Shown piece by piece: positions 31,843 through 40,501 of a stretch of DNA of 64,000 nt. The notes below the pieces were generated by a model. The model was not told the DNA's origin and did no database searches. It worked only from the letters and a program-made list of their open reading frames with translations. The translations under genes and the position numbers were made by a program. How positions within the stretch are numbered: the first letter of the stretch is position 1; every line of letters starts with the position of its first letter. Source of the stretch: Aureococcus anophagefferens (Eukaryota; Sar; Pelagophyceae; Pelagomonadales; Pelagomonadaceae); the NCBI RefSeq assembly GCF_000186865.1, contig NW_008705570.1, positions 98,774-162,773 of the forward strand, read 5' to 3'.

Positions 31843-33078
31843 TTACTCCGGGCCCTCGTCGGCCTTGCCCGCGCGCTGGGACGCGCGCTTCTGGGCGTTG
31901 CGGTTGAAGGACGCGCGCATGGACGCGCGCTTCGGCGGCGGCCGCGGCTTGTTGCGCGCGACGAGCGAGCCCGCGACGTTCGACTGGCCGAGCGTCGGCG
32001 TCACGACGGTCTCGAAGGACGACTCCGACTGGTTCTCGAGCAACCCGAAGGCCGTCGCGGGCCAGACGGGCTTGGGCGTCGACGTCGACACGCTCGGCGG
32101 CCGCGGCGCCTTGGCGAGGCCGAAGCCCGGGAACTTCCAGCGGAGCTTGCCCTCGGGCGCCGTGTGGCGGCTCCACGCCGCGGAGCAGTCGAGGCGCGGC
32201 GACGCCGGGTCCTCGGGGTCCAGCGCCGGCGCGGCGTCGCCGCCGTCGCGCAGGCCCGGGAAGCGGTGCTGGAGGTAGCCGAGGCGCAGCTCCGCCTTGT
32301 CGTCGGCGCACGGCTTGAACGTCAAGACGAGCTTCGCGCCGTCGCGGATCTTGTAGTGGCGCATGGTCTTGTCGTCGTGGAGCTCCGCGCCGCGGTAGGA
32401 CAACACCTGCAGCTCCACGGGCGCCTTACGGCCGAGCTTGCCCAGGCTCCCGACGACGTGCTGCTTCATGACGCCCACCGTCGTGCCGTCGTGCGCGCTC
32501 ATGAGCTGCGTCCACGGGTTCGTCGCCGGGCAGCGGCACAAATTCGTCGACCGGCTCTCGACCTTGAGCGTCATGGCGTTCCCGAAGGCGAAGCTCAGGC
32601 GCCGGTTCGCCATGCGCAGGCTGCCCTGGAGCTTGCTGCTGAGGCCGTAGGAGCCGCGGCGGACCTCGCCGTTGGAGTCCGTCGTCTGCGGCCGCGACCC
32701 GCTCGGGCTGCCGCCCTGCATGGACGACCGCCGCGCGCCGCCCTCGAGCGACGCGCGCCGCACGCCGCCGCCGCCGCGGGCCGACGAGTGGTGCGACGCC
32801 TGCGACGGCTGCGCGCTCGGCGGCTTGGGCTGTTTGCCCCTGTGCGTCGGGTCCTTGCTTCCTAACGTCGAGATGGAGCCGTCGTCCTCCTCGATGGCCG
32901 CGCGCATGGTGCCCGTCTTCGCCTTGGCCAGCATCATGTTCGCGCGCTCGCCGCCCTTGAAGACGCGCGACGACTGGCGCCGCCCGCCCGCGGGGCTCGC
33001 CGCGCGGCCGCCGCCGCCGTCCTTGCCGCCGACGAGGCCGCCGATCGCGCCCATCTTGGCGCCCTCGGGGACGCCCAT
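31843..33078 (-). CDS. Protein with an internal ubiquitin-like domain
   Basis: The start at 33078 (MGVPEGAK) is chosen because the frame further upstream is only antisense to the RRM gene. The 411-residue protein is basic and Ser/Gly-rich in its first 150 residues. A ubiquitin-like fold follows (about 32,560-32,310): a strand ending TLKVESRSTN, a helix VMKQHVVGSLGKLG, then VLSYRGAELHDDKTMRHYKI and AKLVLTFK. The RGxELxDDxTMxxYxI block is the classic UBL signature. There is no C-terminal Gly-Gly at the domain end, so conjugation is unlikely; UBLs of this kind usually dock to proteasomes or ligases. The tail is basic and repetitive (RASMRASFNR). It is the immediate neighbour of the HECT receptor on the same strand. 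Confidence 0.65.
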   Translation of the reverse strand: MGVPEGAKMGAIGGLVGGKDGGGGRAASPAGGRRQSSRVFKGGERANMMLAKAKTGTMRAAIEEDDGSISTLGSKDPTHRGKQPKPPSAQPSQASHHSSARGGGGVRRASLEGGARRSSMQGGSPSGSRPQTTDSNGEVRRGSYGLSSKLQGSLRMANRRLSFAFGNAMTLKVESRSTNLCRCPATNPWTQLMSAHDGTTVGVMKQHVVGSLGKLGRKAPVELQVLSYRGAELHDDKTMRHYKIRDGAKLVLTFKPCADDKAELRLGYLQHRFPGLRDGGDAAPALDPEDPASPRLDCSAAWSRHTAPEGKLRWKFPGFGLAKAPRPPSVSTSTPKPVWPATAFGLLENQSESSFETVVTPTLGQSNVAGSLVARNKPRPPPKRASMRASFNRNAQKRASQRAGKADEGPE

Positions 33079-33267
33079 TGCTTTTGAGCGTCGAGGTTTT
33101 ACGGTGTGCAACGTTGAGTGCCGTGTGAACGCACGAGAAGAGGGCTGCCCATTGCCACGAGACGCGTTTCGCCTCGGCTCTCCCGGGGTATTGAAGGTAA
33201 AGGAGCATCCACTCAAGTAGTTGCCGTAGGCGATCGCAATATAGGCGCTCGCGTCCTCGCAGCCACC
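33079..33267. promoter_or_regulatory. Divergent promoter region
   Basis: The 189 nt between the start codons of the UBL protein and the RRM protein must hold both 5' leaders and promoters. It is clearly AT-richer than the flanking coding DNA. No TATA box or known motif can be named with confidence. Confidence 0.5.
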
Positions 33268-34233
33268 ATGTCGTCGACGGAGCTGAAGAAGGACAAGAAG
33301 AAGAAGCAGAAGAAGCAGAAGAGCAACCAGTCGAGCGTCGACTTCTGCATCATGGGCGCCGACGGCAACGTCAAGGAGGTCGTCAAGAAGAAGAAGCGCG
33401 ACGCCTCCGGCAAGGTCAAGGAGGCCGCGCCGGAGCCCGCCGACGCGGCGCCGGCGCCGCCGAAGGCGCCGCTGAGCGCCGAGGAGAAGGCGGCGAAGCG
33501 GGCGCGCAAGGAGGCGAAGCGCGCGAAGCGCGAGGCCAAGGCCGAGAAGCGCGCGGCCGCGGCGGCCGCCGCGAAGCCCGCGGCCGCCGCGCCCGCGGCG
33601 GCGAGCGCCCCGGCGCCCCGGGGCGCGGCGCGCGCGTCGAGCGCGTCGAACCCGTCCGGCGTCACGCGCCTCTTCGTGGGGAACCTGCCCTGGAGCATCA
33701 CGGACGACGAGCTCGCGAGGGCGCTCGGCCGCGAGTCGCTGCCGGTGATCAAGTACATCACGGACAAGGAGAGCGGCAAGTTCTACGGGTCGGCCTTCGT
33801 CGACGTCGGCGGCGACGCCGCCGCCGCCGCCGCGGCCGTCGCGCGGAACGGCGACTCCGTCGGCGGGCGGCCCATGAAGGTGGCCTACGCGCCGCCGCGG
33901 CCGGGCGACGTCTGGCCGCCCGTCGCCGGCGACAGCAACGCGCGCAAGGGCACGACGCCCCGCGAGCGCACGCCGCGGCCCGAGGGCGGGAGCCACAAGC
34001 TCTTCATCGGCAACATCGCCTACGAGGCCACGGACGACGACGTCGCCGCGGTCTTCAAGGACGTCGCGCCCGAGGGCCTCAGCGCCGTGCGCTGGGTCAC
34101 GCACAAGGACACGGGCGACTTCAAGGGCTGCGGCTACCTCCAGTTCCACACCGTCGAGCAGGCGGACGCGGCCGTGGAGCTCAACGGCGCGAAGCTCCAC
34201 GGCCGGCCCATCCGCCTCGACTACGCGACCTAG
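33268..34233 (+). CDS. Nucleolin-like RNA-binding protein with two RRMs
   Basis: The start at 33268 sits in a strong context (gccaccatgt) and gives 321 residues. The first 125 are Lys/Ala-rich with KKKKQKKQK-type clusters typical of nucleolar proteins. RRM1 (about 130-205) has RNP2 LFVGNLPW and RNP1-like KFYGSAFVDV. RRM2 (about 245-320) has LFIGNIAYEA and GDFKGCGYLQF, after a short basic linker. Two closely spaced RRMs behind a basic tail resemble yeast Nsr1/nucleolin and plant nucleolin-like proteins, which act in rRNA processing. The acidic blocks of classical nucleolin are missing, so the exact role is inferred. No intron is needed. Confidence 0.85.
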   Translation: MSSTELKKDKKKKQKKQKSNQSSVDFCIMGADGNVKEVVKKKKRDASGKVKEAAPEPADAAPAPPKAPLSAEEKAAKRARKEAKRAKREAKAEKRAAAAAAAKPAAAAPAAASAPAPRGAARASSASNPSGVTRLFVGNLPWSITDDELARALGRESLPVIKYITDKESGKFYGSAFVDVGGDAAAAAAAVARNGDSVGGRPMKVAYAPPRPGDVWPPVAGDSNARKGTTPRERTPRPEGGSHKLFIGNIAYEATDDDVAAVFKDVAPEGLSAVRWVTHKDTGDFKGCGYLQFHTVEQADAAVELNGAKLHGRPIRLDYAT

Positions 34234-34453
34234 GGCGCGCGCGGCGGCTAAGTGGCGCGATCCGCGGCGTAGTCGTAGCGAATATTAAAGCGAGGCACAT
34301 ACACGGGAGGGGCGCCGAGTCCACGTCGGCGCCCGGTCCGCGGCGGTCCGCGGTTGTTTTTTTCCGGAGCGCGCGTCCGCCTGCCGTCGAGGCGGCGGCG
34401 CGGCGCTCCCACATAGGTTTTTTTTTTGGTGTCGGTCCGGGGTCGCCGCGGCG

Positions 34454-35565
34454 TCAGCCGAGCGCGGACGTCGACGCCGCGAAGCGGTGCTTGTCGAGGC
34501 GCGGCGGCCGGAAAAAGGGGTGGTCGAGGGCCTTGCGGCAGGTGATGCGCTTCGACGGCGCGTAGGTGAGGAGGCAGGCGACGAGGTCCAGCGCCTCCGC
34601 GCCGCCGCTCGGCGACGCGGGGCCGAGCTCGGGGACGGCGCAGTCCCAGCGCTGCGCGTGCCACTTGGGGAACTCGGCCTTGTAGTTGGGCAGCTGGGAC
34701 ACGCCCGGCCAGACGTGGTCCCCCGGCGTGCCGCAGACGCGGAAGATGCGGAAGAGCTCGTCGATCTCGCTGTCGCCGGGGAAGAGCGGCCGGCTGCTCG
34801 CCATCTCGCAGAAGATGCAGCCGATGGACCAGATGTCCACGGGCGTCGAGTAGTGCTCCGCGCCGAGCAGGATCTCCGGCGCGCGGTACCAGAGCGTGAT
34901 GACCTCGTGCGTGTACGCGTGCCGCGGGCTCGAGAACCTGGGGGCGGGCGCGTTCGAACGCGGAGGGGGCGAAAAGGGCGGTCCCGGGACGCCGCGAAGG
35001 CGTACGCCCGCGCGAGGCCAAAGTCCGCGAGCTTCAGCGTGCCCGCGCTGTCGAGCAGCAGGTTCTGGGGCTTGAGGTCGCGGTGCAGGACCCGGCGCTC
35101 GTGGCAGAACGCGACGCCGCAGAGGATCTGGTACACGAAGGACGTGCAGACGCTCATGTCGAGGCCTGCGCGGCGGTGACGGTGGCGCGGTTTCCCGGGA
35201 ACGTCGCGGGCGCCCCCGACCCCCCCGCATCGCCCGCGCGCGGGCCCCCCGTCGGATACGCGGGGCGACGCGCCTCGGCCCGCGCGCGCGTCCATGTAGT
35301 GCTTCAGGTCCTGGTCGAGGAACTCGAAGGCGAGGAAGAGCTTCGAGTTGACGTAGACGACGTCGTGGAGCGCGACGATGTTCGGGTGGCTCAGCTCCTT
35401 GAGGAGGCTGATCTCGCGGATCGCCGTCGCGGGGACGCCCTCCTCCTCGTCCGCGAGGCGGATCTTCTTCAGCGCGAGGATGCTGTTCGTCCGCACGTTG
35501 CGCACCTTGTAAACGACGCCGTAGGTGCCCTCGCCCACCTTCTCCACCTTCTCGTACTTCTCCAT
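34454..35565 (-). CDS. Cyclin-dependent kinase, CDK1/2 (CDKA) type, with introns
   Basis: The Met at 35565 starts [20 protein letters not shown], the standard CDK beginning with its Gly-rich loop. The cyclin-binding helix reads [16 protein letters not shown], so the PSTAIRE motif is [25 protein letters not shown], the activation loop ending [18 protein letters not shown], and [10 protein letters not shown] are all present, as is the C-lobe end. An intron of about 53 nt (near 34,938-34,990, GT-AG possible) interrupts the activation loop. A second stretch (about 35,166-35,285), between the D and E helices, reads through in frame but is Pro/Gly/Arg-rich. It is probably an intron starting with a GC-rich, non-GT donor. 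By family it drives the cell cycle with a cyclin partner. Confidence 0.9.
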
Positions 35566-35850
35566 GGCGCGCGCACCTGCGTTGGCGAGGCGTCTGGATA
35601 CACGGGTCGAAAACTCGCCGACGGCGACGCGCGCGGCTGGCGCGCGGCGCCGGGGGCTGGAATATCTGTTCAAACGGGTCCAGGGGAGGGGACGCGCTGG
35701 GTTTTGGGGCTGGACGCTGCGTCGAACGCGGCCGTACGCCACTACGTCGCGCGACCTTGCCGCCGACTCGCGCCAAAGCTCGAAAGCCCTCGGATCTTGC
35801 TCGCTCGGCCGAAACTTTTGTCCGACATTGACTTCTTCAACATAGATCCT

Positions 35851-36535
35851 ATGAGACGATGGCAGCCCGCTATCGTCGTCCTAGCACTCCTCCTCACCGC
35901 GCATGCGCGCCGCCGCGGCGCGCTGCGGCCGCACGCGAAGGCGTTGACCCGCACGGGCCGCACGGTCTACTACGAGGTCGTCAAGTCGAAGCCGCGGCAG
36001 CCCGGCGACCGGCACAACCAGGGCGGCGTCCGCGGCCGCCCGATACTCCGGAACTCGACGTGGATGGAGGTGGCCCACACGCGCGACGCGCGGGACCTGC
36101 TCGGCCGCGAGTCCGCGTCGCTCTGGATGTACCGCGCGCGCGAGGGCAAGACGCGCGTGTGGTACGAGACGGGCCCGACGCTCGCGAGCTCCCCCGGCGT
36201 CCAACAGCCCAACAAAAAAGATCGCACCCGCGTAGGAGTGCGCGGACACGGTGGACCTCGCGGCGTACGTCAACGCGACCTACTACGACCCGCGCGACTA
36301 CACCTCGAAGCTCCGGCTCTTCGTGGACGCGACGCCGGCGCTCCTGGGCCGCGGCGTCGAGACGGTCGTCTTCACGTCCCACCTCGACGCGTGCTGCGAC
36401 CGGCGGCTCCACGAGGTCATCGCCCTGCGCGGCGGCGACGCCGGCGCGTGCCCCGCGTCGCCGCGGTTCCGGTCGGGCGCGAACGAGACCGCGCTGCGCG
36501 CGTGCGCGTGCGCGACGCCCGCGTCCGTGTGCTAA
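35851..36535 (+). CDS. Secreted Cys-containing protein of unknown function, one 37-nt intron
   Basis: Exon 1 is 35851-36198 and exon 2 is 36236-36535. The intron is canonical (GT at 36199, AG at 36235), only 37 nt, and clearly AT-richer than the exons. Splicing gives 215 residues. The N-terminus is a clear signal peptide ([19 protein letters not shown]) followed by RRR. The rest has [18 protein letters not shown], several N-glycosylation sequons (RNSTW, YVNATYY) and six to eight cysteines near the end (DACC, GACP, RACACA), suggesting disulfides. No family is recognised. It is transcribed away from the CDK gene, with 285 nt between start codons. Confidence 0.6.
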
Positions 36536-36549
36536 GTTTAAAGGGGTGC

Positions 36550-37230
36550 CTACTTGTGGGCGTACTTCTCTTCGCCGTAGTCGTCGTCGTCGTCGTACTT
36601 GCCCTCGCCGTCGTCCGGCGGCGGCGCGGAGTCCGGCGGCGGCGGCGCGTCGGAGTCGTCGAAGTTCGCCGCCGCGAAGTCCTCGTCGCCGATGAGGGAC
36701 CCGGACACGCCGTAGGTCCGGAAGCCGCCGACCTTCTTGAGGAGCTTGGACCGCTGGAGCCGGCTCTCGACCTTGAGCTCCTTCGTGAGGTCCGCGTCGG
36801 TGATCTCCGCGAGCATGGACCCGTCGAGGCGGCTCTGCTGGGCCGCCTCGACGATGGACGGCAGCTCGATGCTCTCGAGGAGCGCGCAGACCTCGTCGAC
36901 GTTCAGGCTGCTCAGCGCGCGCGTCCGCTCGACGCCGCGCACCGGCTCGAGCAGGTCCACGGGCACGCCCTTCTTGTCCACGAACTCCTTCACGTGCGAG
37001 ATGAGGTTCACGCGCTGCACGTGGCTCGCCATGCCCAGCTCCCCCTCGAGGTCCTTCTCCGTCTTCAGCGCCGCCAGGACGACGCCGTCGACGCCGAAGC
37101 GCTGGAAGCTGCCCACGTGCTTGTCCAGTCCCAGCTGGCAGAGCAGGTAGCCCACCTCCTGGGACGTGAGCGCGCTCAGCTCCTTCCGCTTCGTCGCCAC
37201 GGACATGGACGTCCGCACGTCGTGCGACAT
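36550..37230 (-). CDS. Protein with two SAM-like domains
   Basis: Start at 37230 (MSHDVRTSMS); the longer frame overlaps the divergent promoter. The 226-residue protein has two five-helix SAM-type domains. The first is about residues 22-85 (EVGYLLCQLGLDKHVGSFQR, then HVQRVNLISHVKEF). The second is about 105-165 (EVCALLESIELPSIVEAAQQ, then LQRSKLLKKV). The LxxLxL...F....DG..L..L...DL..L.........L spacing is typical. SAM domains form polymers or scaffolds, or bind RNA. The C-terminal 45 residues are Pro then Asp-rich and end YAHK. No enzyme domain is attached, so a scaffold role is the best guess. Confidence 0.7.
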   Translation of the reverse strand: MSHDVRTSMSVATKRKELSALTSQEVGYLLCQLGLDKHVGSFQRFGVDGVVLAALKTEKDLEGELGMASHVQRVNLISHVKEFVDKKGVPVDLLEPVRGVERTRALSSLNVDEVCALLESIELPSIVEAAQQSRLDGSMLAEITDADLTKELKVESRLQRSKLLKKVGGFRTYGVSGSLIGDEDFAAANFDDSDAPPPPDSAPPPDDGEGKYDDDDDYGEEKYAHK

Positions 37231-37345
37231 CGCGCGCGACGAGCGCCGCGGCCCGTTCTCAAAGACCGGCCGGGGCAGCGGTGCTGTTGTTGAGGCCAGC
37301 GCTGCCGCAGAGCTCGAGGCGCCGCTGACACAGGAGCACACCACG

Positions 37346-37798
37346 ATGCGCTGCTTCATCCTGTCCGCGCTCGCCCTGGCGGCCTCCGCGCTGCAGGCGC
37401 CGTCGCGCGTCGGCGCCCCCGCGACGTCGTCGGCGCCGTCGCCCGTGTCGCGCTACGCCAGCGAGACGTTCCGGTCGACGAGCGTCAAGATGAACATCTT
37501 CGGCAACAAGCAGCGCGAGGAGGAGGCCGAGGCCGCGCGCCTCGACGCGGAGCAGGAGGCGCTCAACCAGCGGTGGGCCAAGGAAACGATGCAGGAGACC
37601 GCGCGGACCGGCGTCCGTCTCTTTCGGAGGGAGCGCGACCGCGCCGCGCGGAGGCGATCGACGGACGACCCCGAAACCCCCTCGCAGCAACTGATGACCA
37701 TCTTCGGCGTCGGCACGTCCCTGCCCGTCATCTACCTCATCTACCTCGCCTTCGCCGTCGACGACTCCGTGGACTTGGACGGCACGGGCATCTACTAG
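37346..37798 (+). CDS. Small plastid-targeted membrane protein
   Basis: Start at 37346 (MRCFILSALALAASALQAPS). This is a signal peptide ending in ASA-LQAP, the bipartite plastid signature, followed by a Ser/Pro/Arg-rich transit part. The mature part is about 100 residues: a charged helix (KQREEEAEAARLDAEQEALN), a basic segment that could hide an unspliced intron, and one hydrophobic helix (TIFGVGTSLPVIYLIYLAFA) near the C-terminus. Its size and layout resemble small thylakoid or envelope membrane proteins, but no named family is recognised. It shares a 115-nt divergent promoter with the SAM-domain gene. Confidence 0.65.
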   Translation: MRCFILSALALAASALQAPSRVGAPATSSAPSPVSRYASETFRSTSVKMNIFGNKQREEEAEAARLDAEQEALNQRWAKETMQETARTGVRLFRRERDRAARRRSTDDPETPSQQLMTIFGVGTSLPVIYLIYLAFAVDDSVDLDGTGIY

Positions 37799-37950
37799 GC
37801 GCGCGAAAAGACGCGGCCCGCCGGAGCGCGGCCGCGTAGCGCGCGCTCTAGGACAAAAAAACCATGCTCTCGACATCGAAAAGAGCAACACGCGTTAGTA
37901 CAGGGGCATGGGGGTGACGTCCACCGGCGCGATACAGTCGCGCCGCCGGG

Positions 37951-38033
37951 CCGGGCGCGCGCGTCGCGGGCCTCGGAGCGCGTCCGCGCTGGCGGAGCGC
38001 GCGCGCTCCGAGGCCCGGGCCGAGCGCGCCCGG
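37951..38033. terminator. Large GC-rich inverted repeat between convergent genes
   Basis: Arms 37951-37982 and 38002-38033 are complementary at about 29 of 32 positions (core gcctcggagcgcg / cgcgctccgaggc), with a 19-nt loop. It lies between the 3' ends of the plastid protein gene and the convergent zinc-knuckle gene. It could form a very stable hairpin in either transcript. A role in 3' end formation is inference. Confidence 0.6.
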
Positions 38034-38058
38034 CAGGTCGAAAAATAATCATGTGAAC

Positions 38059-38490
38059 TCAGGACACGGCGATGCGCTGCCGCTGGGCCGGCGGCGTGTG
38101 CGTGCCTCGGTCGCTGTCGTCGCCGCCGCCGGGCTTGGCGCGGTCGACCCCGTCGTCGGACTCGCGCGCGTCGTCCGTGACGCTGCGCACGAGGTGCTCG
38201 CCGGCGGAGGACCCCTCGCTGGCGTCGTCGGACGAGCTCGACGAGGACAACAGCAGCGTGAGGCTGTGCTCGGGCGTCGCGAGGCTCGTGTGGTCCGTCT
38301 GGACCTCGATGGACCGCTGCTCCGTGCGGAACGCGCAGAGGTGGCCGCTCTTGGGCAGGCCGCAGCGGCCGCAGCGGTAGGGCCGCCGCGGCTTGTGCGC
38401 GCGCTTGTTCGCGCCCTTCCCACCGGCACCCTTAGGCGCCGACGCCGCGTCGATGAGGCTCAGCAGCCCGTCGGCAGCCCCGGTCTCCAT
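38059..38490 (-). CDS. Small protein with a CxxCG-type zinc knuckle
   Basis: A 143-residue protein starting at 38490. A basic stretch (GANKRAHKPRRP) leads into YRCGRCGLPKSGHLCAF, a short Cys/His knuckle (CxxC...HxC) seen in various algal and plant nuclear proteins. The remainder is Ser/Asp-rich and looks disordered, with possible phosphorylation sites (LLSSSSSSDDASEGSS), and ends in a basic PAQRQRIAVS. The most likely location is the nucleus, judging from the basic cluster. No enzymatic domain is present and function is unknown. It is convergent with the plastid membrane protein gene and divergent from the globin-like gene. Confidence 0.55.
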   Translation of the reverse strand: METGAADGLLSLIDAASAPKGAGGKGANKRAHKPRRPYRCGRCGLPKSGHLCAFRTEQRSIEVQTDHTSLATPEHSLTLLLSSSSSSDDASEGSSAGEHLVRSVTDDARESDDGVDRAKPGGGDDSDRGTHTPPAQRQRIAVS

Positions 38491-38773
38491 GGCTGCTCAA
38501 CGTGGAGCCGGCGGCCGCCGCCCGCAGCATCCAGCGTCGGCCGGCGCGGTGCGCAGCGTGTGCGCGCAGGCACGGCCGTTCGGCTGCGCGGCCGATGACG
38601 CGGCAGTGGCGCGGAGAGTCTGTGAAGGCTGGCAAATTTTTCTGTTCGGACTCCTTGTGCTGCCAATTTTATGCCTCGGCAAGGACGCAGCATCTTGGGA
38701 GCGTTGCCCTTCAAGAAAGACGCTGCCCCGCATCCCTAGCCATCCCTAGCCGACGAGAAGCCCGACCGCGAAC

Positions 38774-39744
38774 ATGCTCGCGTCGCTGCGTACGAGCGGC
38801 AAGGCGGCGTCGCCGCGCCGCGCCTCCAACGGCAAGGCGGCGTCGAACGTGCTGGCGACGGCGGCGCTGCAGCGCATGGAGCACGACCCCGACATCAGCG
38901 CCGAGCGCGACGGCACGCGCGCCGTCGCCGCCGGCGGCGCCGCGCCGAAACGCGTCCCGCTCAACGTCGTGAACCAGTCCCATCGGGCCAACGCGGCGAC
39001 GGCCGCGCTCGCGGCCGAGGTCGGGTTGCCCAAGCTCCTCGCGTTCACGACGAAGTTCTACGAGAAGGCGCGCGCCGGCGCGCGATTTCGAGGCCGCGAA
39101 ACGCGCGATCGTAGGCCTTCGCGGACCCGCAGCTGGACCCGTTCATCCGCGACCACGGCGACCCCCACGGCCAGCGCTTCGCGAACTGGATCTTCGAGAA
39201 GATGGGCGGCGGCCCGGTCTGGACCGAGGAGCGGAAGACGCGGGCCGTGTGCCCGTTCGCGAGCCGCGGCCACGAGTTCGAGACGCCCCACGACCGGTCC
39301 TCCGCCCACTTCGCCGCGTGGCATTCGCCGAAGCGCGACCCGAGCGAGTGGGGCGACCACTTCCAGCTCGACGACTGCCGGGTGTGGATGCGCCTCCACT
39401 TCTGGGCCGCGCGGGAAACGGGCATCTTCGACGACCACCCGGCCTTCGCCGCGCGCGCCGGCGTCCGATCTTCTTCAGCGGCGGGGGACACCTTGGTATA
39501 GGACTACTACGTGCGGCTCATCGGCCACTTCGTCTCCGTCTACGAGCGGACCGCGCCGCCGTTCGCTAGAGAGTCGGCGCGCTGGTCCGCGGACCCGGCC
39601 CAGGTCGCGGACTACGTCGCGACGAAGCGCATGAAAGGCGTCGTCGACGCGCCGCTCCGGGACGCGCTCGCGCGGCTCCCGGCCGAGGAGCGCGCCTACA
39701 CGGGCTCCGGCGCGGGCCGGCGCCTCTGGCCCTACGAGCTCTAA
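38774..39744 (+). CDS. Globin-like protein, three exons with GC-AG introns
   Basis: Exons 38774-39067, 39115-39450 and 39502-39744 join in frame to 290 residues. Removing 39068-39114 rebuilds TTKFYEKAFADPQLDPFI, and removing 39451-39501 rebuilds HPAFADYYVRLIGHF. The FY.....DP.L..F pattern, then a His-containing helix (HGQRFANWIFEKMGG) and a C-terminal helix, resembles truncated-hemoglobin/bacterial-type globins. A heme-ligand His cannot be fixed with certainty. The first 90 residues are a disordered Ala/Arg-rich leader. Both introns are about 50 nt, begin GCGCGCGCCGGCG and end TAG. The first has no usable GT donor, while the second could use a GT 12 nt inside. Gas binding or redox signalling is inferred from fold only. 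Confidence 0.55.
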
Positions 39745-39830
39745 AGGGAAACTGGGGCTTTAAGCAGGGTCGGTCCGTGCGGAGGGGCAGCGCCGGCCGG
39801 CGCGCCTCGGCTCTCCGCGCCGGCTGTCGC

Positions 39831-40324
39831 CTACTTCTCCTTGCACGCCTTCCAGCACGCGCTGTCGAACAGGTTGCAGTCCGGGCAGGACCACGGGTAG
39901 GGCTTGGCGCGGATCTTGAGGTGCCTGCGGGGCGCGGCACATTGAGTCGTCGCGCGAGACGGGGACGGGGGGCGGCGCGCCGCGAGCGGGTCCGATCCGG
40001 TCCGGGCCGAGGCGGAAGGTTTCGACGCGGCGCGCGGACGACATGGCCGGGGTGTGGCTTTCGTGCGGGTGCGCGAGGTGGTTGAGCTCCGTGATGACGA
40101 CGTCTGCGCGGTGGGGGGCGGGGTGAGCGCGGGGGGCGCCGCGCGGGGCTCCGGGGCGGCGCACAGGTGCCGAGCGTGCCGCTGAAGGCGAGCGCGCCGT
40201 AGGAGTACTTGACCCACTTGGACATCTCGACGGCGGCTTCCGCGGCGTCGTGGCCGCCCATCCGGCGGACGGGCGCGCGGAGCGCCGGGGCGACGACACG
40301 GGAGGCTGCGCGGGCTGCAAACAT
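39831..40324 (-). CDS. COX6A: Cytochrome c oxidase subunit VIa
   Basis: Exons 40165-40324, 40043-40103 and 39831-39924 splice with canonical GT-AG introns (61 and 118 nt) to a 104-residue protein. It starts with a mitochondrial presequence (MFAARAASRVVAPALRAPVR). A matrix/membrane segment follows (EMSKWVKYSYGALAFSGTLG), then YVVITELNHLAHPHES across the first junction. It ends HLKIRAKPYPWSCPDC with LFDSACWKACKEK. The single membrane helix and the IRAKPYPW motif identify subunit VIa. This subunit sits at the dimer interface of complex IV in the inner mitochondrial membrane and modulates activity. The Cys-rich C-terminus is a protist-type extension. Confidence 0.9.
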
Positions 40325-40501
40325 GCTGCCTGTCGATCAAGGACCGCCCAAATCTCTCGACGGAAGACCGCGTCCGCCGGCTCGAACGGACGTCGGACGC
40401 CTCCGTACGCGTCCGGACGCGCCGGACGACGCGCACTCGAAAACACACCGAAAAAAAACCGAGGCGCACGTCTCTTAGTAGCGCGCGGATCGTCGTCCTT
40501 G

